Shown: positions 1-6,836 of the stretch, in pieces | Position numbering within the stretch: position 1 is the first letter of the stretch | Layout: every line of letters starts with the position of its first letter | Origin: Alistipes sp. | GTDB lineage: Bacteria > Bacteroidota > Bacteroidia > Bacteroidales > Rikenellaceae | Assembly (NCBI GenBank): GCA_017391185.1 | Contig: JAFOZN010000223.1 | Coordinates: 1-8,734, forward strand | Direction: 5' to 3' | DNA length: 8,734 bases | Made by a program: the position numbers and the translations under genes | The notes under the pieces: model-generated | Told to the model about the DNA's origin: nothing | Seen by the model: the letters and a program-made list of their open reading frames with translations, nothing else | Databases searched by the model: none

Positions 1-413
1 AAGAGGAAATAGATGCAGTTTGCCGTAGTACAAAGTTCTCCTTTAGCATCTCGAAGCTCGACTGCGATATCCAACACATTACGTTTCTGCTCCACCACAC
101 GAGCACGAAGCTCGATGGGAGCATCTGTAATCATAACAGGCTTTTTGTATTTAACCTCCATACGAGAGGTTACACCGCTTGTCTGAAACTTGCGAAAGAC
201 AACCCAACTCGCAATCTCATCGGCGAGCGTAGCTTGGATTCCTCCATGCAGGGTATTACGCCAACCCTGAAACTCACTACGTGGATACCAATGGCTCACA
301 ATCTCTTCGCCATCTTCATAAAACTCCATTCTAAGGCCACTTTGAGAATTGGGATCGCAACCAAAGCAGTGATATGTAGGCTCGCCCGCCCACGGATTAA
401 TTATCTTCTTCAT
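1..413 (-). CDS. PaaI-type hotdog-fold thioesterase, 3' end cut by the window edge
   Basis: This is a partial gene: 137 codons can be read from the ATG at 413 down to the left edge without a stop, and the C-terminus lies outside. It resembles the PaaI/YbgC-like acyl-CoA thioesterase family (hotdog fold), which hydrolyses acyl-CoA or related thioesters in the cytoplasm. Seen in the sequence: an N-terminal YHCFGC motif (Cys16 and Cys19), common in Bacteroidota members, and the hotdog signature TLHGGIQATLADEIASW (about residues 54-70). That signature contains the HGG turn and Asp65, near the expected active site. A VKYKKPV strand follows at 88-94. The family is usually about 150-165 residues, so only the last strand is missing. 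It starts 8 bases after the stop of the GH106 gene on the same strand, so co-transcription is likely. The substrate is unknown, and a link to glycan breakdown is not evident. Confidence 0.85.
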   Translation of the reverse strand, partial: MKKIINPWAGEPTYHCFGCDPNSQSGLRMEFYEDGEEIVSHWYPRSEFQGWRNTLHGGIQATLADEIASWVVFRKFQTSGVTSRMEVKYKKPVMITDAPIELRARVVEQKRNVLDIAVELRDAKGELCTTANCIYFL

Positions 414-421
414 ATAAAAGT

Positions 422-3400
422 TTACTTCTTACCAAACACTAATTTTACTGGGCCCATCAAACCACTTTCACGTAAAGCATTATTAGCCGAAGGGCCAGAA
501 ATAGTCCAAGTCTTGCGCTCCGACTCAGGCTGTGCCGCATCATAGACCAAACGATTGAACCATGTGCTTGTAACCTCAATCTCCAACTCATTCTCACCCT
601 CCACGATAGCCTTTGAAATATCGAGAGAGTAAGGTGCACACCAAAGTGTAGCCAAAGCCTTACCATTGAGCTTAACGGTGGCAATCATATCAACCTTACC
701 TAAGTCGAGCTTCACACCACCAGATTGAACATCTGCCTTGTCTGCGACAAACTTGGTGCTATACTTAACACTACCAGAAAAAGCCTTACCCTCAGCCGAG
801 AAATCGAGATCCTTCCAAGCTTTCAATTCTTTAACCTTAACCTGAGCTGGAACATCCCAACCCTCAGGGAATGAGAGAGTCCACTCGCCGCCGATAGGCT
901 TCTCCTGAGCTATCTCAAACTTCTCCACGTAAGGCTGAGGCTCATCATCGTGAATCACCACAAAACATGATCCCGACTCAGGCAAACTAAGATCTACAAC
1001 TGTATATTCGCCCTCAGTAAAACTCTTTACCGAAGTGGCCGAGCCTGTGATTGGATTCCAAATCTCCACATTGCCTTTAGCGCGGAAAAGCACCTGACCA
1101 TCGAAAGAGTGTCCCACCTGAGGTGTAACGAAATAGATATCAGCACCATCTACACTGCGGTGGATCCAACGGACATCACCCTTCACATCTGGTTGCATAC
1201 CGAGCATCTTGAAGGCTTCCTCCAACTCTACGCCAGAAAGGATTGCACCATTACCGATACGCTTCACACCCTCCTCTGGCATCTTACCCCAAATAGCCGA
1301 AACAGCACGATCGAAACGCTTTTGAGCCATCTTATCGCCACGCAAAGTAGCCAAGCCCTTTGGTGCTGAAGCCACTACTACTGCACCCTGCTTGATAAGC
1401 TCATAGAACTTTTCGAGTGTCTCAGGCAACATACGCTTATTATCAGGAATCCACATCATGCTATACGAATAGCCCTCAGGAGTAACCAATTTACCATTTT
1501 TAACACTCAAACGGTTGAGCAAAACATCGGTATTACAATAGTCGAAACGATAGCCCTCAGGGAATAAATACTTTTGACTTGGTTTGTGACTGATCTCATC
1601 GCCCAAATACCAAAGCACATCCGATACGGCACGACCACGCTCCAACATATAGCTGCATCGAGCAAGGTATGTGGTAAGTTCACGCATGTGAGGCCACCAA
1701 GTCTGACCACGAAGGAATGGAGTACCGATCTTCGCGCCAAAGGATGTACCAGGTTTGAGGTAATCTATATGAGGATTGTGGGTATAGGTATGGAACACAT
1801 TATGTGTAACGCCCTCCACCGCATTGAAATCGGCAACCTCCTTGAGCATCTGCCAATGCTCATCCCAAGTCAGATTAAACGAAGTGAACGACTCGGCATT
1901 GACTCTCGGTTTACCATAGATACGAGCAGCCGAAGCGGTAGGCTTGATAGGTTTAAAATTCAAATCACCCACATAGCCATTGCTGAATGGATGCCAGAAC
2001 TCACACATAGGCACATCAGCATATTTGAAATACTCCAAAATATCTGCTGGGAACACATCACCCGCAGCAGTCTCATACATCACCGAAAGTCCCCTCTCAT
2101 GACCAAGTTCAGCCATACGGCGATAGAACTTATTGGCATAAAGATCACCGATGGTAGTACGCCAATCCAAAAGGAAACGAGAAGTGGTCTCAGGATCATC
2201 AATCACATAACCAATCACTGCAGGTAACCACTCACGCAAGTCATAGCCTGTAACTCGCTCAAACTCCTGCTCCATCTTCACTGTCCAAGTCTGAGTATTA
2301 CACTCCCAGCTATCCAAAAGCATACCCTGCAATAAATCGCCCTTCAACGCTCCATCTTTCAACATGCCGACATAACCCTCAAAATGAGCCTCTGGGCCTT
2401 CGGTAGAGAGTTTATCGCACTCCCAACCAGTACCTGAAGGTGGCGCAGGTGCATTTTTACGACCTGCATTGACGTGACCCAAGCGAAGGATTGTCCAATC
2501 GCCCGAATTAGGAGCTTGCCACTCGAAAGAGCCGTCCGATGTCATATTTTTGCTCACATCGAGAATCTGATCAGACTTTATATAAGCCTCGGCGGGTTGT
2601 GTTAAGTCATCTCCCGTACGCTCTGGAGCTCTAAGTGTCCAACAAGCTTCTGACTCCCAACTATTCTTCATAGCCTTAGAGTAGAGACCAATACGGCTGA
2701 CATTCATATTGTATTGATTCTCTATCTCCACACGATACTTCACAGCCTCATCAACTACTCGACATGCGAGGCTCATGGTTGAACCATCCTGCCAATTGGA
2801 TTGTGGCATTGGGGCATCCAAGACCTTTACACGATTTCCATCGGCTGTATAAGCATAGAGCCTGATGTTAACCCCTGGGTCGTAACACATATTGTGATTA
2901 AAGCCCTGAACAGATGAGAGTTGCAGAGTGCGAATCACGGTAGGCTTATCATAGCTCACCTCCACCCAATTGGTCTTATCCAAAGCAGGCGAGAGTGTGA
3001 TATTTTGATTCATGACAACAGGTTTCTGCCAATCGTAAGAGCCATTACCAACCACGCTCTTGGGTGTAGGACGAGAGTCAGCCTCACCTGCTGGAGTAGG
3101 AAATGCCAAAACTGCAATATCGCGATAATCGCGCCACTCCTCACCACTTGGCTGAGGTTGAGCCAAAGAGGTAGAAATTTTGTCGCCACCCTTGACAATC
3201 TGAGTACTTGAAACAAGGATACGCATAGCATTTTCGGGCTTGATCCAAGGACCTCCCGACATAGCCCAGCCAGGGCAATTCTGCACCGTAAAGCGCAGAC
3301 CGAGACGTTTACTCTCCTCGGCAACAAACTTTACTGCATCCTCCCACTTTTCGCTCATACACTCGATATCTTCACCCGTAGCAGGCCACTTACCGCCCTG

Positions 3401-3697
3401 CTGACCATGGAAGAAATGGACTCCCGAAATGCCTGCCGCAGCGATAGCTTCCAAATCGGCTGTAATACCCTCATACGATACGTTTCCGCCGATGAAGTGA
3501 AACCATGTTTCGGGATAAAAGACCTTATCGGGCTTAGAGAATTGCGCTCTATCGTGTGAGCCGAACTGACGATTGAGAATCTCTGCAGAAGGAACTACAG
3601 AGGCTATCTCCTTATCTTGAGCCGAGATATTCAATGGTGCAAGAGCGAGCAACGCCGCTACACAAAGAGTCTTAGGTAGATGCGAAATTTTACACAT
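422..3697 (-). CDS. Secreted glycoside hydrolase family 106 (alpha-L-rhamnosidase-like)
   Basis: This 1091-residue protein matches GH106, a family of calcium-dependent inverting alpha-L-rhamnosidases that Bacteroidales use on rhamnose-containing glycans such as pectic rhamnogalacturonans. The N-terminus (residues 1-26, ending NISAQ) is a Sec signal peptide with no lipobox Cys, so export to the periplasm is likely. The start of the (beta/alpha)8 domain shows WFHFIGGNVSYEGITADLEA (65-84). Further family motifs are LLDSWECNTQTW (460-471), DVPMCEFWHP (561-570), YGKPRVNAESF (594-604), VFHTYTHNPH (634-643) and YLARCSYMLERGRAVSDVL (677-695). Glu465, Glu567 and Glu602 are the conserved acidic candidates for catalysis or calcium and substrate binding; I cannot assign them individually. 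The C-terminal 150 residues (LDLGKVDMIATVKLNGK, 997-1013, and WTISGPSANNALRESGLMGP, 1064-1083) form the usual beta-sandwich, galactose-binding-like domain. Length is normal and no frame break is seen. It lies 20 bases after a TSCPD gene and 8 before a thioesterase. Exact linkage specificity cannot be read from sequence. Confidence 0.92.
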   Translation of the reverse strand: MCKISHLPKTLCVAALLALAPLNISAQDKEIASVVPSAEILNRQFGSHDRAQFSKPDKVFYPETWFHFIGGNVSYEGITADLEAIAAAGISGVHFFHGQQGGKWPATGEDIECMSEKWEDAVKFVAEESKRLGLRFTVQNCPGWAMSGGPWIKPENAMRILVSSTQIVKGGDKISTSLAQPQPSGEEWRDYRDIAVLAFPTPAGEADSRPTPKSVVGNGSYDWQKPVVMNQNITLSPALDKTNWVEVSYDKPTVIRTLQLSSVQGFNHNMCYDPGVNIRLYAYTADGNRVKVLDAPMPQSNWQDGSTMSLACRVVDEAVKYRVEIENQYNMNVSRIGLYSKAMKNSWESEACWTLRAPERTGDDLTQPAEAYIKSDQILDVSKNMTSDGSFEWQAPNSGDWTILRLGHVNAGRKNAPAPPSGTGWECDKLSTEGPEAHFEGYVGMLKDGALKGDLLQGMLLDSWECNTQTWTVKMEQEFERVTGYDLREWLPAVIGYVIDDPETTSRFLLDWRTTIGDLYANKFYRRMAELGHERGLSVMYETAAGDVFPADILEYFKYADVPMCEFWHPFSNGYVGDLNFKPIKPTASAARIYGKPRVNAESFTSFNLTWDEHWQMLKEVADFNAVEGVTHNVFHTYTHNPHIDYLKPGTSFGAKIGTPFLRGQTWWPHMRELTTYLARCSYMLERGRAVSDVLWYLGDEISHKPSQKYLFPEGYRFDYCNTDVLLNRLSVKNGKLVTPEGYSYSMMWIPDNKRMLPETLEKFYELIKQGAVVVASAPKGLATLRGDKMAQKRFDRAVSAIWGKMPEEGVKRIGNGAILSGVELEEAFKMLGMQPDVKGDVRWIHRSVDGADIYFVTPQVGHSFDGQVLFRAKGNVEIWNPITGSATSVKSFTEGEYTVVDLSLPESGSCFVVIHDDEPQPYVEKFEIAQEKPIGGEWTLSFPEGWDVPAQVKVKELKAWKDLDFSAEGKAFSGSVKYSTKFVADKADVQSGGVKLDLGKVDMIATVKLNGKALATLWCAPYSLDISKAIVEGENELEIEVTSTWFNRLVYDAAQPESERKTWTISGPSANNALRESGLMGPVKLVFGKK

Positions 3698-3717
3698 AAT
3701 TATTAGGGTTAGGTTTA

Positions 3718-3975
3718 TTAATCATTCTGAGTCATCAGACGCAGGGCGCGAGCCAACTGATCGGGGCACGAAGTACCCTTGCCATTGCAGCTGATGCCCT
3801 CCAAGCGAGCAATCACCTCCTTGGCGGGCATGCCTTTGACCAGCATCGCAATGCCTTGGGTATTACCATGGCATCCGCCCACAAATTCAACACTCTTGAC
3901 TACGCCATCGCTAAGCTCCACAGCAATGGCACGAGAACACACTCCCTGAGTGGGATATACTATTTTCTTGTCCAT
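3718..3975 (-). CDS. TSCPD domain-containing protein (TIGR03905-like), 85 aa
   Basis: This small protein of 85 residues carries the motif that names its family, GTSCPDQLARAL (67-78). It also has a conserved N-terminal half with VYPTQGVCSRAI (6-17) and VEFVGGCHGNTQGI (29-42). Stand-alone proteins of this kind fall in the TIGR03905/TSCPD group. The same domain also occurs at the C-terminus of some B12-dependent ribonucleotide reductases. Four cysteines (13, 35, 63, 70) sit in conserved motifs and would suit metal binding, but that is inference; no biochemical role is established. It is the first gene of a minus-strand unit, with a TATATTTG -7 element just upstream and the GH106 start 20 bases downstream. 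Being full length and cytoplasmic, it has no evident connection with the exported glycosidase behind it. Family assignment is secure; function is unknown. Confidence 0.9.
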   Translation of the reverse strand: MDKKIVYPTQGVCSRAIAVELSDGVVKSVEFVGGCHGNTQGIAMLVKGMPAKEVIARLEGISCNGKGTSCPDQLARALRLMTQND

Positions 3976-3996
3976 AATTGATGATTATTATCTCCA

Positions 3997-4004
3997 CAAA
4001 TATA
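3997..4004 (-). promoter_or_regulatory. Bacteroidota -7 promoter element for the TSCPD-GH106-thioesterase unit
   Basis: Read on the minus strand this is TATATTTG, an exact match to the Bacteroidota primary sigma-factor -7 consensus TAnnTTTG. It lies 21 bases before the ATG at 3975, which would give a very short leader of roughly 15 bases. No convincing -33 TTTG/TTG element sits 18-21 bases upstream, so the call rests on the -7 box and its position. Confidence 0.5.
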
Positions 4005-4067
4005 ATATTTTTTCAAGAAAAAGGCTCTTTACGCGCCCAAAATAGAGATTATATAAGGACATTTTTG

Positions 4068-4075
4068 TACATTTG
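4068..4075 (+). promoter_or_regulatory. Bacteroidota -7 promoter element for the flavoprotein operon
   Basis: The sequence TACATTTG matches TAnnTTTG and ends 19 bases before the ATG at 4095, predicting a leader of about a dozen bases. No clear -33 partner is visible. Together with the opposing element at 3997-4004 it fills the 119-base divergent intergenic region, which holds nothing else that I recognise. Confidence 0.45.
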
Positions 4076-4094
4076 TGAAAATTTAGAATAGATT

Positions 4095-5342
4095 ATGTAC
4101 GATGTCATAGTTATAGGCGCTGGAGCAGCAGGCATGATGGCGGCGGCAACGGCAGCACGCAACGGCAAGCAGGTACTCCTGATGGAGAAGATGGAGAAGG
4201 CTGGTCGTAAAATCAGAATTTCGGGTAAGGGACGATGCAACCTCACAAATGCCCGCCCACCAGAGGAGTTCAAGGAGGCCATACGCGTAAATGCAGACTT
4301 CTTTGAGGTAGCATTTGCGGAGTTTAACAACAAGGCTACAATACGTTTCTTTGAGCGCAACGGAGTGAAGCTCGAAATCGAGCGCGGTCAGCGCGTATTC
4401 CCCAAGAGTGGTAAGGCGTGGGATATTGCCAATGCTCTGATGGAGTATTGTTTGGACAACGGAGTAGAGATTGTATATAACACTCGTGTGACAGGCATTC
4501 TCACCATGAGCGACAAGGTCTATGGCGTGACTTATGTCAACAAACGTGGCTTCGAGCGCAAGGAGGAGGCCGAGAACGTGATTATAGCTACGGGAGGAGT
4601 GAGCTACCCCGGTACGGGATCGACAGGTGATGGCTATATCTTTGCCAACGACCTCGGTCACACAATCGAGGAGGTACGTCCATCGCTCACGCCACTACGC
4701 ACATCCCACCCACAGAAGAAGTTTTTGGACGGGTTGTTGCTCAAAAACGTTAATGCCAAATTATACGTAGAAAACGAACTCGTAAGAGAGGAGTTTGGCG
4801 AGATTTCATTCTCTGACCGTGGCATAGAGGGTGCTGTGGCTTTGCGTGTGAGTCGCGATGCGGTAGATGCATTAATCGAAGAGAAGAAGGTGAAGTTGGT
4901 AATCGACATGAAGCCAGCCTTGACCGAAGAGATACTCTTCGAGCGTATCAAGCGTGAGATCTCGGAGATGCAACCCGATGAATTCTTCTCGGAGCTATTG
5001 AGAAAACTCGTACCGAAGAATTTCGTCATTCCGATTGCACATGAGTTGGATATCCACTCGAAGAATTATATCCGCAAGGTCACTGACGAGGAGATCTATC
5101 GTCTGATTAAGGTGCTTAAGGGCATGGTTTTCCCAATTACGGATTACGCCCCATTCCCATTTGCGGTGGTGACTGCGGGTGGCGTAAACTGTGAGGAGGT
5201 AAACAAATACACAATGGAATCGTTGAAGGTTAAGGGCTTGTATTTTGCGGGCGAGGTACTCGACTTGGATGCTAACACGGGTGGTTACAACCTCCAGATT
5301 GCATTCTCGACAGGTCACTTGGCCGGTTTGCTCAAAAAATAA
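4095..5342 (+). CDS. BaiN/HI0933-type FAD-dependent oxidoreductase
   Basis: This 415-residue flavoprotein belongs to the HI0933/YhiN family (TIGR00275-like), now often labelled BaiN/RdsA. The name comes from a Clostridium enzyme implicated in bile-acid 7-dehydroxylation, but the family is widespread and most members are uncharacterised. Seen here: the N-terminal dinucleotide-binding GAGAAG (8-13), the family signature GRKIRISGKGRCNLTN (37-52), VFPKSGKAWDIANAL (101-115), a second FAD-contact stretch ATGGVSYPGTGSTGDGY (165-181), and the C-terminal FAGEVLDLDANTGGYNLQ (384-401) that closes the FAD site. Length is typical for the family. It should be cytoplasmic. It is the first gene of a plus-strand group, 13 bases upstream of the next start. 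A role in bile acid chemistry should not be assumed from the label: no other bai gene is nearby. Confidence 0.92.
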   Translation: MYDVIVIGAGAAGMMAAATAARNGKQVLLMEKMEKAGRKIRISGKGRCNLTNARPPEEFKEAIRVNADFFEVAFAEFNNKATIRFFERNGVKLEIERGQRVFPKSGKAWDIANALMEYCLDNGVEIVYNTRVTGILTMSDKVYGVTYVNKRGFERKEEAENVIIATGGVSYPGTGSTGDGYIFANDLGHTIEEVRPSLTPLRTSHPQKKFLDGLLLKNVNAKLYVENELVREEFGEISFSDRGIEGAVALRVSRDAVDALIEEKKVKLVIDMKPALTEEILFERIKREISEMQPDEFFSELLRKLVPKNFVIPIAHELDIHSKNYIRKVTDEEIYRLIKVLKGMVFPITDYAPFPFAVVTAGGVNCEEVNKYTMESLKVKGLYFAGEVLDLDANTGGYNLQIAFSTGHLAGLLKK

Positions 5343-5355
5343 CGCTACACAGAGA

Positions 5356-5877
5356 ATGAAGATAAACGGCAGAAACATCAAACGCCGACTCTACGGCCTA
5401 AGCAATATCCCCTCTAACATCAAGAGGGCAAGATATTGGCGTGGGCATGGGGTTCACTCGCCGTTTGTCTATAGTATCGTCAGGCAAGTATTCATGGCAT
5501 CAGAGATCGTGGGCGAGCAGAGAGATTTGTATCTCGCCTTGATAGAAAAAGGCGTAGCAAAACGCCGAGCCATAGAGCTACAAAATCTGATGACACATTG
5601 TGGGTATGAATCCTTCTCGATAGATAAATCGGAAAATGGGGAGAAGTGTGATATGATTATAACTACACTCTCAACCCCTACCGAGCAACTCAGAGCATTT
5701 GCCGAGCGTGCCGCACAAGATAAAACCACGTTGGCAATCATCTCGCCCTATTACGATAAGGAGCGAGCCGAGATGTGCAAGGAGATTGTAGAGACTCACC
5801 GATGCACAAGTGTTGACAACAGAGCATACCTGTTATTGTTCAACAACCATCTACCAAAACAGAAGTTTAGATTATGA
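5356..5877 (+). CDS. HGVHSPFVY-motif protein: shortened, probably non-catalytic methyltransferase relative
   Basis: The protein has 173 residues from the ATG at 5356. An upstream in-frame ATG at 5245 lies inside the flavoprotein gene and is not favoured. The basic N-terminus followed by HGVHSPFVY (31-39) is characteristic of a Bacteroidota family annotated as class I SAM-dependent methyltransferase, usually about 240-270 residues. The C-terminus also matches that family in pattern: a hydrophobic strand LAIISPYYDKERAEMCKEI (126-144), then SVDNRAYLLLF (152-162), then LPKQKFRL (166-173). What is missing is the middle: no glycine-rich SAM-binding loop (ELGTS-like) occurs between residues 60 and 100, and the usual acidic residues after the DMIIT strand (99-103) are replaced. 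I infer a degenerate or repurposed, non-methylating relative; the family link is from memory of its motifs. It lies 13 bases after the flavoprotein and overlaps the adenosyltransferase by 4 bases. Confidence 0.72.
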   Translation: MKINGRNIKRRLYGLSNIPSNIKRARYWRGHGVHSPFVYSIVRQVFMASEIVGEQRDLYLALIEKGVAKRRAIELQNLMTHCGYESFSIDKSENGEKCDMIITTLSTPTEQLRAFAERAAQDKTTLAIISPYYDKERAEMCKEIVETHRCTSVDNRAYLLLFNNHLPKQKFRL

Positions 5878-6428
5878 AAGTATATACCAAATCTGGCGAC
5901 AAAGGCTTCACCTCACTTATCGGTGGAGAGCGAGTTTCGAAGACCGACATCAGAGTCGAGGCATATGGCACAGTCGATGAGCTGATAGCATACATCGCAT
6001 TGCTTGGCGATAAGTTGAGCGCAGATGATGTTTTTGAAAATTCAGTTGCCCAGCTCCGCAAAATAGAATCAGAGCTGATGACCGTTTCGGCAATGCTTGC
6101 CATTGGACAAGGTGGAGAGGACAAAGTCAAGGCTATTTCAGATGAATCAACCGAGCGTCTGGAGCAAGAGATTGATGCGATGCAGGCTACCCTACCACAA
6201 ATTACAAAATTCACCATCCCTGGTGGTGATGAGCGACTCTCACTCTGCCACATCTGTCGTACGGTATGCCGCAGAGCCGAGCGTGCCTCAATCAGAGCAA
6301 CGCATGAGCATGATAATATCTCTTTGCAGAGCGTGACGTATTTAAATCGTCTCTCTGATTACCTCTATCTTTTGGGGCGCACAATTACCCTCAAAGCCAA
6401 CGTAGAGGAGATTCTTTGGATTCCATAA
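5874..6428 (+). CDS. PduO-type cob(I)alamin adenosyltransferase
   Basis: This 184-residue enzyme transfers the adenosyl group of ATP to cob(I)alamin (or cob(I)yrinic acid a,c-diamide), making adenosylcobalamin in the cytoplasm (EC 2.5.1.17). It is of the PduO/MMAB type, a trimer of helical bundles. Seen: the N-terminal ATP-binding motif YTKSGDKGFTSLIGGERVSK (4-23), the conserved VEAYGTVDEL (28-37), FTIPGG (113-118), the C-terminal active-site helix CRTVCRRAERA (128-138), and NRLSDYLYLLGR (158-169). Length and motifs are those of a complete, active enzyme. Its ATG overlaps the stop of the preceding gene (ATGA), indicating translational coupling. Cobalamin-using enzymes are not in the window; methylmalonyl-CoA mutase is the usual client in Bacteroidales. 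No cobalamin riboswitch is visible upstream of the group. Confidence 0.95.
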   Translation: MKVYTKSGDKGFTSLIGGERVSKTDIRVEAYGTVDELIAYIALLGDKLSADDVFENSVAQLRKIESELMTVSAMLAIGQGGEDKVKAISDESTERLEQEIDAMQATLPQITKFTIPGGDERLSLCHICRTVCRRAERASIRATHEHDNISLQSVTYLNRLSDYLYLLGRTITLKANVEEILWIP

Positions 6429-6494
6429 ATTGAGCTAAAAGTGATAGGAATAGGCTCTAATTAAGCATTTTATCCAAATTTTACAGTAAAGGTA

Positions 6495-6523
6495 TTGCAA
6501 TTACTTTTTTTTTCATATATTTG
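6495..6523 (+). promoter_or_regulatory. Strong Bacteroidota promoter for the DUF2795 gene
   Basis: A -7 box TATATTTG (6516-6523) matches TAnnTTTG exactly and has a TTG -33 element at 6495-6497, an 18-base gap that is close to the usual spacing. A run of T between them is also typical. Transcription should start near 6530, giving a leader of about 55 bases before the ATG at 6586. The rest of 6429-6585 shows no gene and no clear terminator for the upstream operon. Confidence 0.7.
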
Positions 6524-6541
6524 CGCCCGATTTAAGGCGCA
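6522..6541. repeat. Short inverted repeat at the predicted transcription start
   Basis: TGCGCC (6522-6527) and GGCGCA (6536-6541) are 6-base inverted arms around an 8-base spacer. The repeat begins in the -7 box and spans the expected +1 position, so it could be an operator rather than an RNA hairpin. It is a GC-rich island in an otherwise AT-rich leader. Arms this short may be chance. Confidence 0.35.
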
Positions 6542-6585
6542 GACCTGAGAACTAAGTAATTAACCACTATAAAACGAATAAATTT

Positions 6586-6807
6586 ATGTATTGGACTTTA
6601 GAGTTGGCATCGAAGCTTGAGGATGCTCCATGGCCAGCAACAAAAGAGGAGTTGATCGACTATGCAATTCGTTCAGGTTCACCACTTGAGGTATTGGAGA
6701 ATCTGCAGGAGATTGAGGATGAGGGAGATATTTACGAATCAATCGAGGATATTTGGCCAGACTATCCTTCAAAGGATGATTTCCTCTTTAACGAAGAGGA
6801 GTATTAG
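6586..6807 (+). CDS. DUF2795 domain protein, small and highly acidic
   Basis: This 73-residue protein matches the DUF2795 family, whose motif of the form WPATKEELIDYAIRSGSPLE (16-35) is plainly present, followed by VLENLQEI (36-43). Function is unknown; family members are small, probably helical, cytoplasmic proteins. It is strikingly acidic, with 22 Asp/Glu against 4 Lys/Arg. Acidic clusters lie at EIEDEGD (42-48) and at the C-terminal NEEEY. Three Trp residues (3, 16, 58) are present. It is monocistronic by layout: a strong promoter lies upstream and a 15-bp hairpin 29 bases after the stop. The ATG at 6586 is preceded by an A-rich leader without a Shine-Dalgarno sequence, as usual in this phylum. 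Binding to a protein or nucleic-acid partner is possible, but nothing here shows which. Confidence 0.9.
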   Translation: MYWTLELASKLEDAPWPATKEELIDYAIRSGSPLEVLENLQEIEDEGDIYESIEDIWPDYPSKDDFLFNEEEY

Positions 6808-6836
6808 TAGATTCCCCCGATGCTAATATATTAAAT

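Noticed and set aside
1574..2227. Open frame of 217 codons on the plus strand within the GH106 gene
   Set aside because: It is antisense to a clear full-length glycosidase, has no family motif and low-complexity His/Ile-rich composition, and no promoter; it is a shadow of the GH106 codon pattern.
3698..3717. Telomere-like CCTAACCCTAA stretch (minus strand) between the TSCPD and GH106 genes
   Set aside because: Only one and a half repeat units in a 20-base spacer; no array, so most likely chance.
4083..4661. Open frame of 192 codons on the minus strand opposite the flavoprotein gene
   Set aside because: Antisense to conserved FAD-binding motifs, with no recognisable protein features; a shadow frame.
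5245..5355. Upstream in-frame start that would lengthen the HGVHSPFVY protein by 37 residues
   Set aside because: It lies inside the 3' end of the flavoprotein gene, and the extra residues do not match the family; the ATG at 5356 places the conserved motif at its usual distance from the N-terminus.
6429..6494. Possible terminator after the adenosyltransferase gene
   Set aside because: Only a 4-base GAGC/GCTC pairing with a long loop and no adjacent T run; not supportable.
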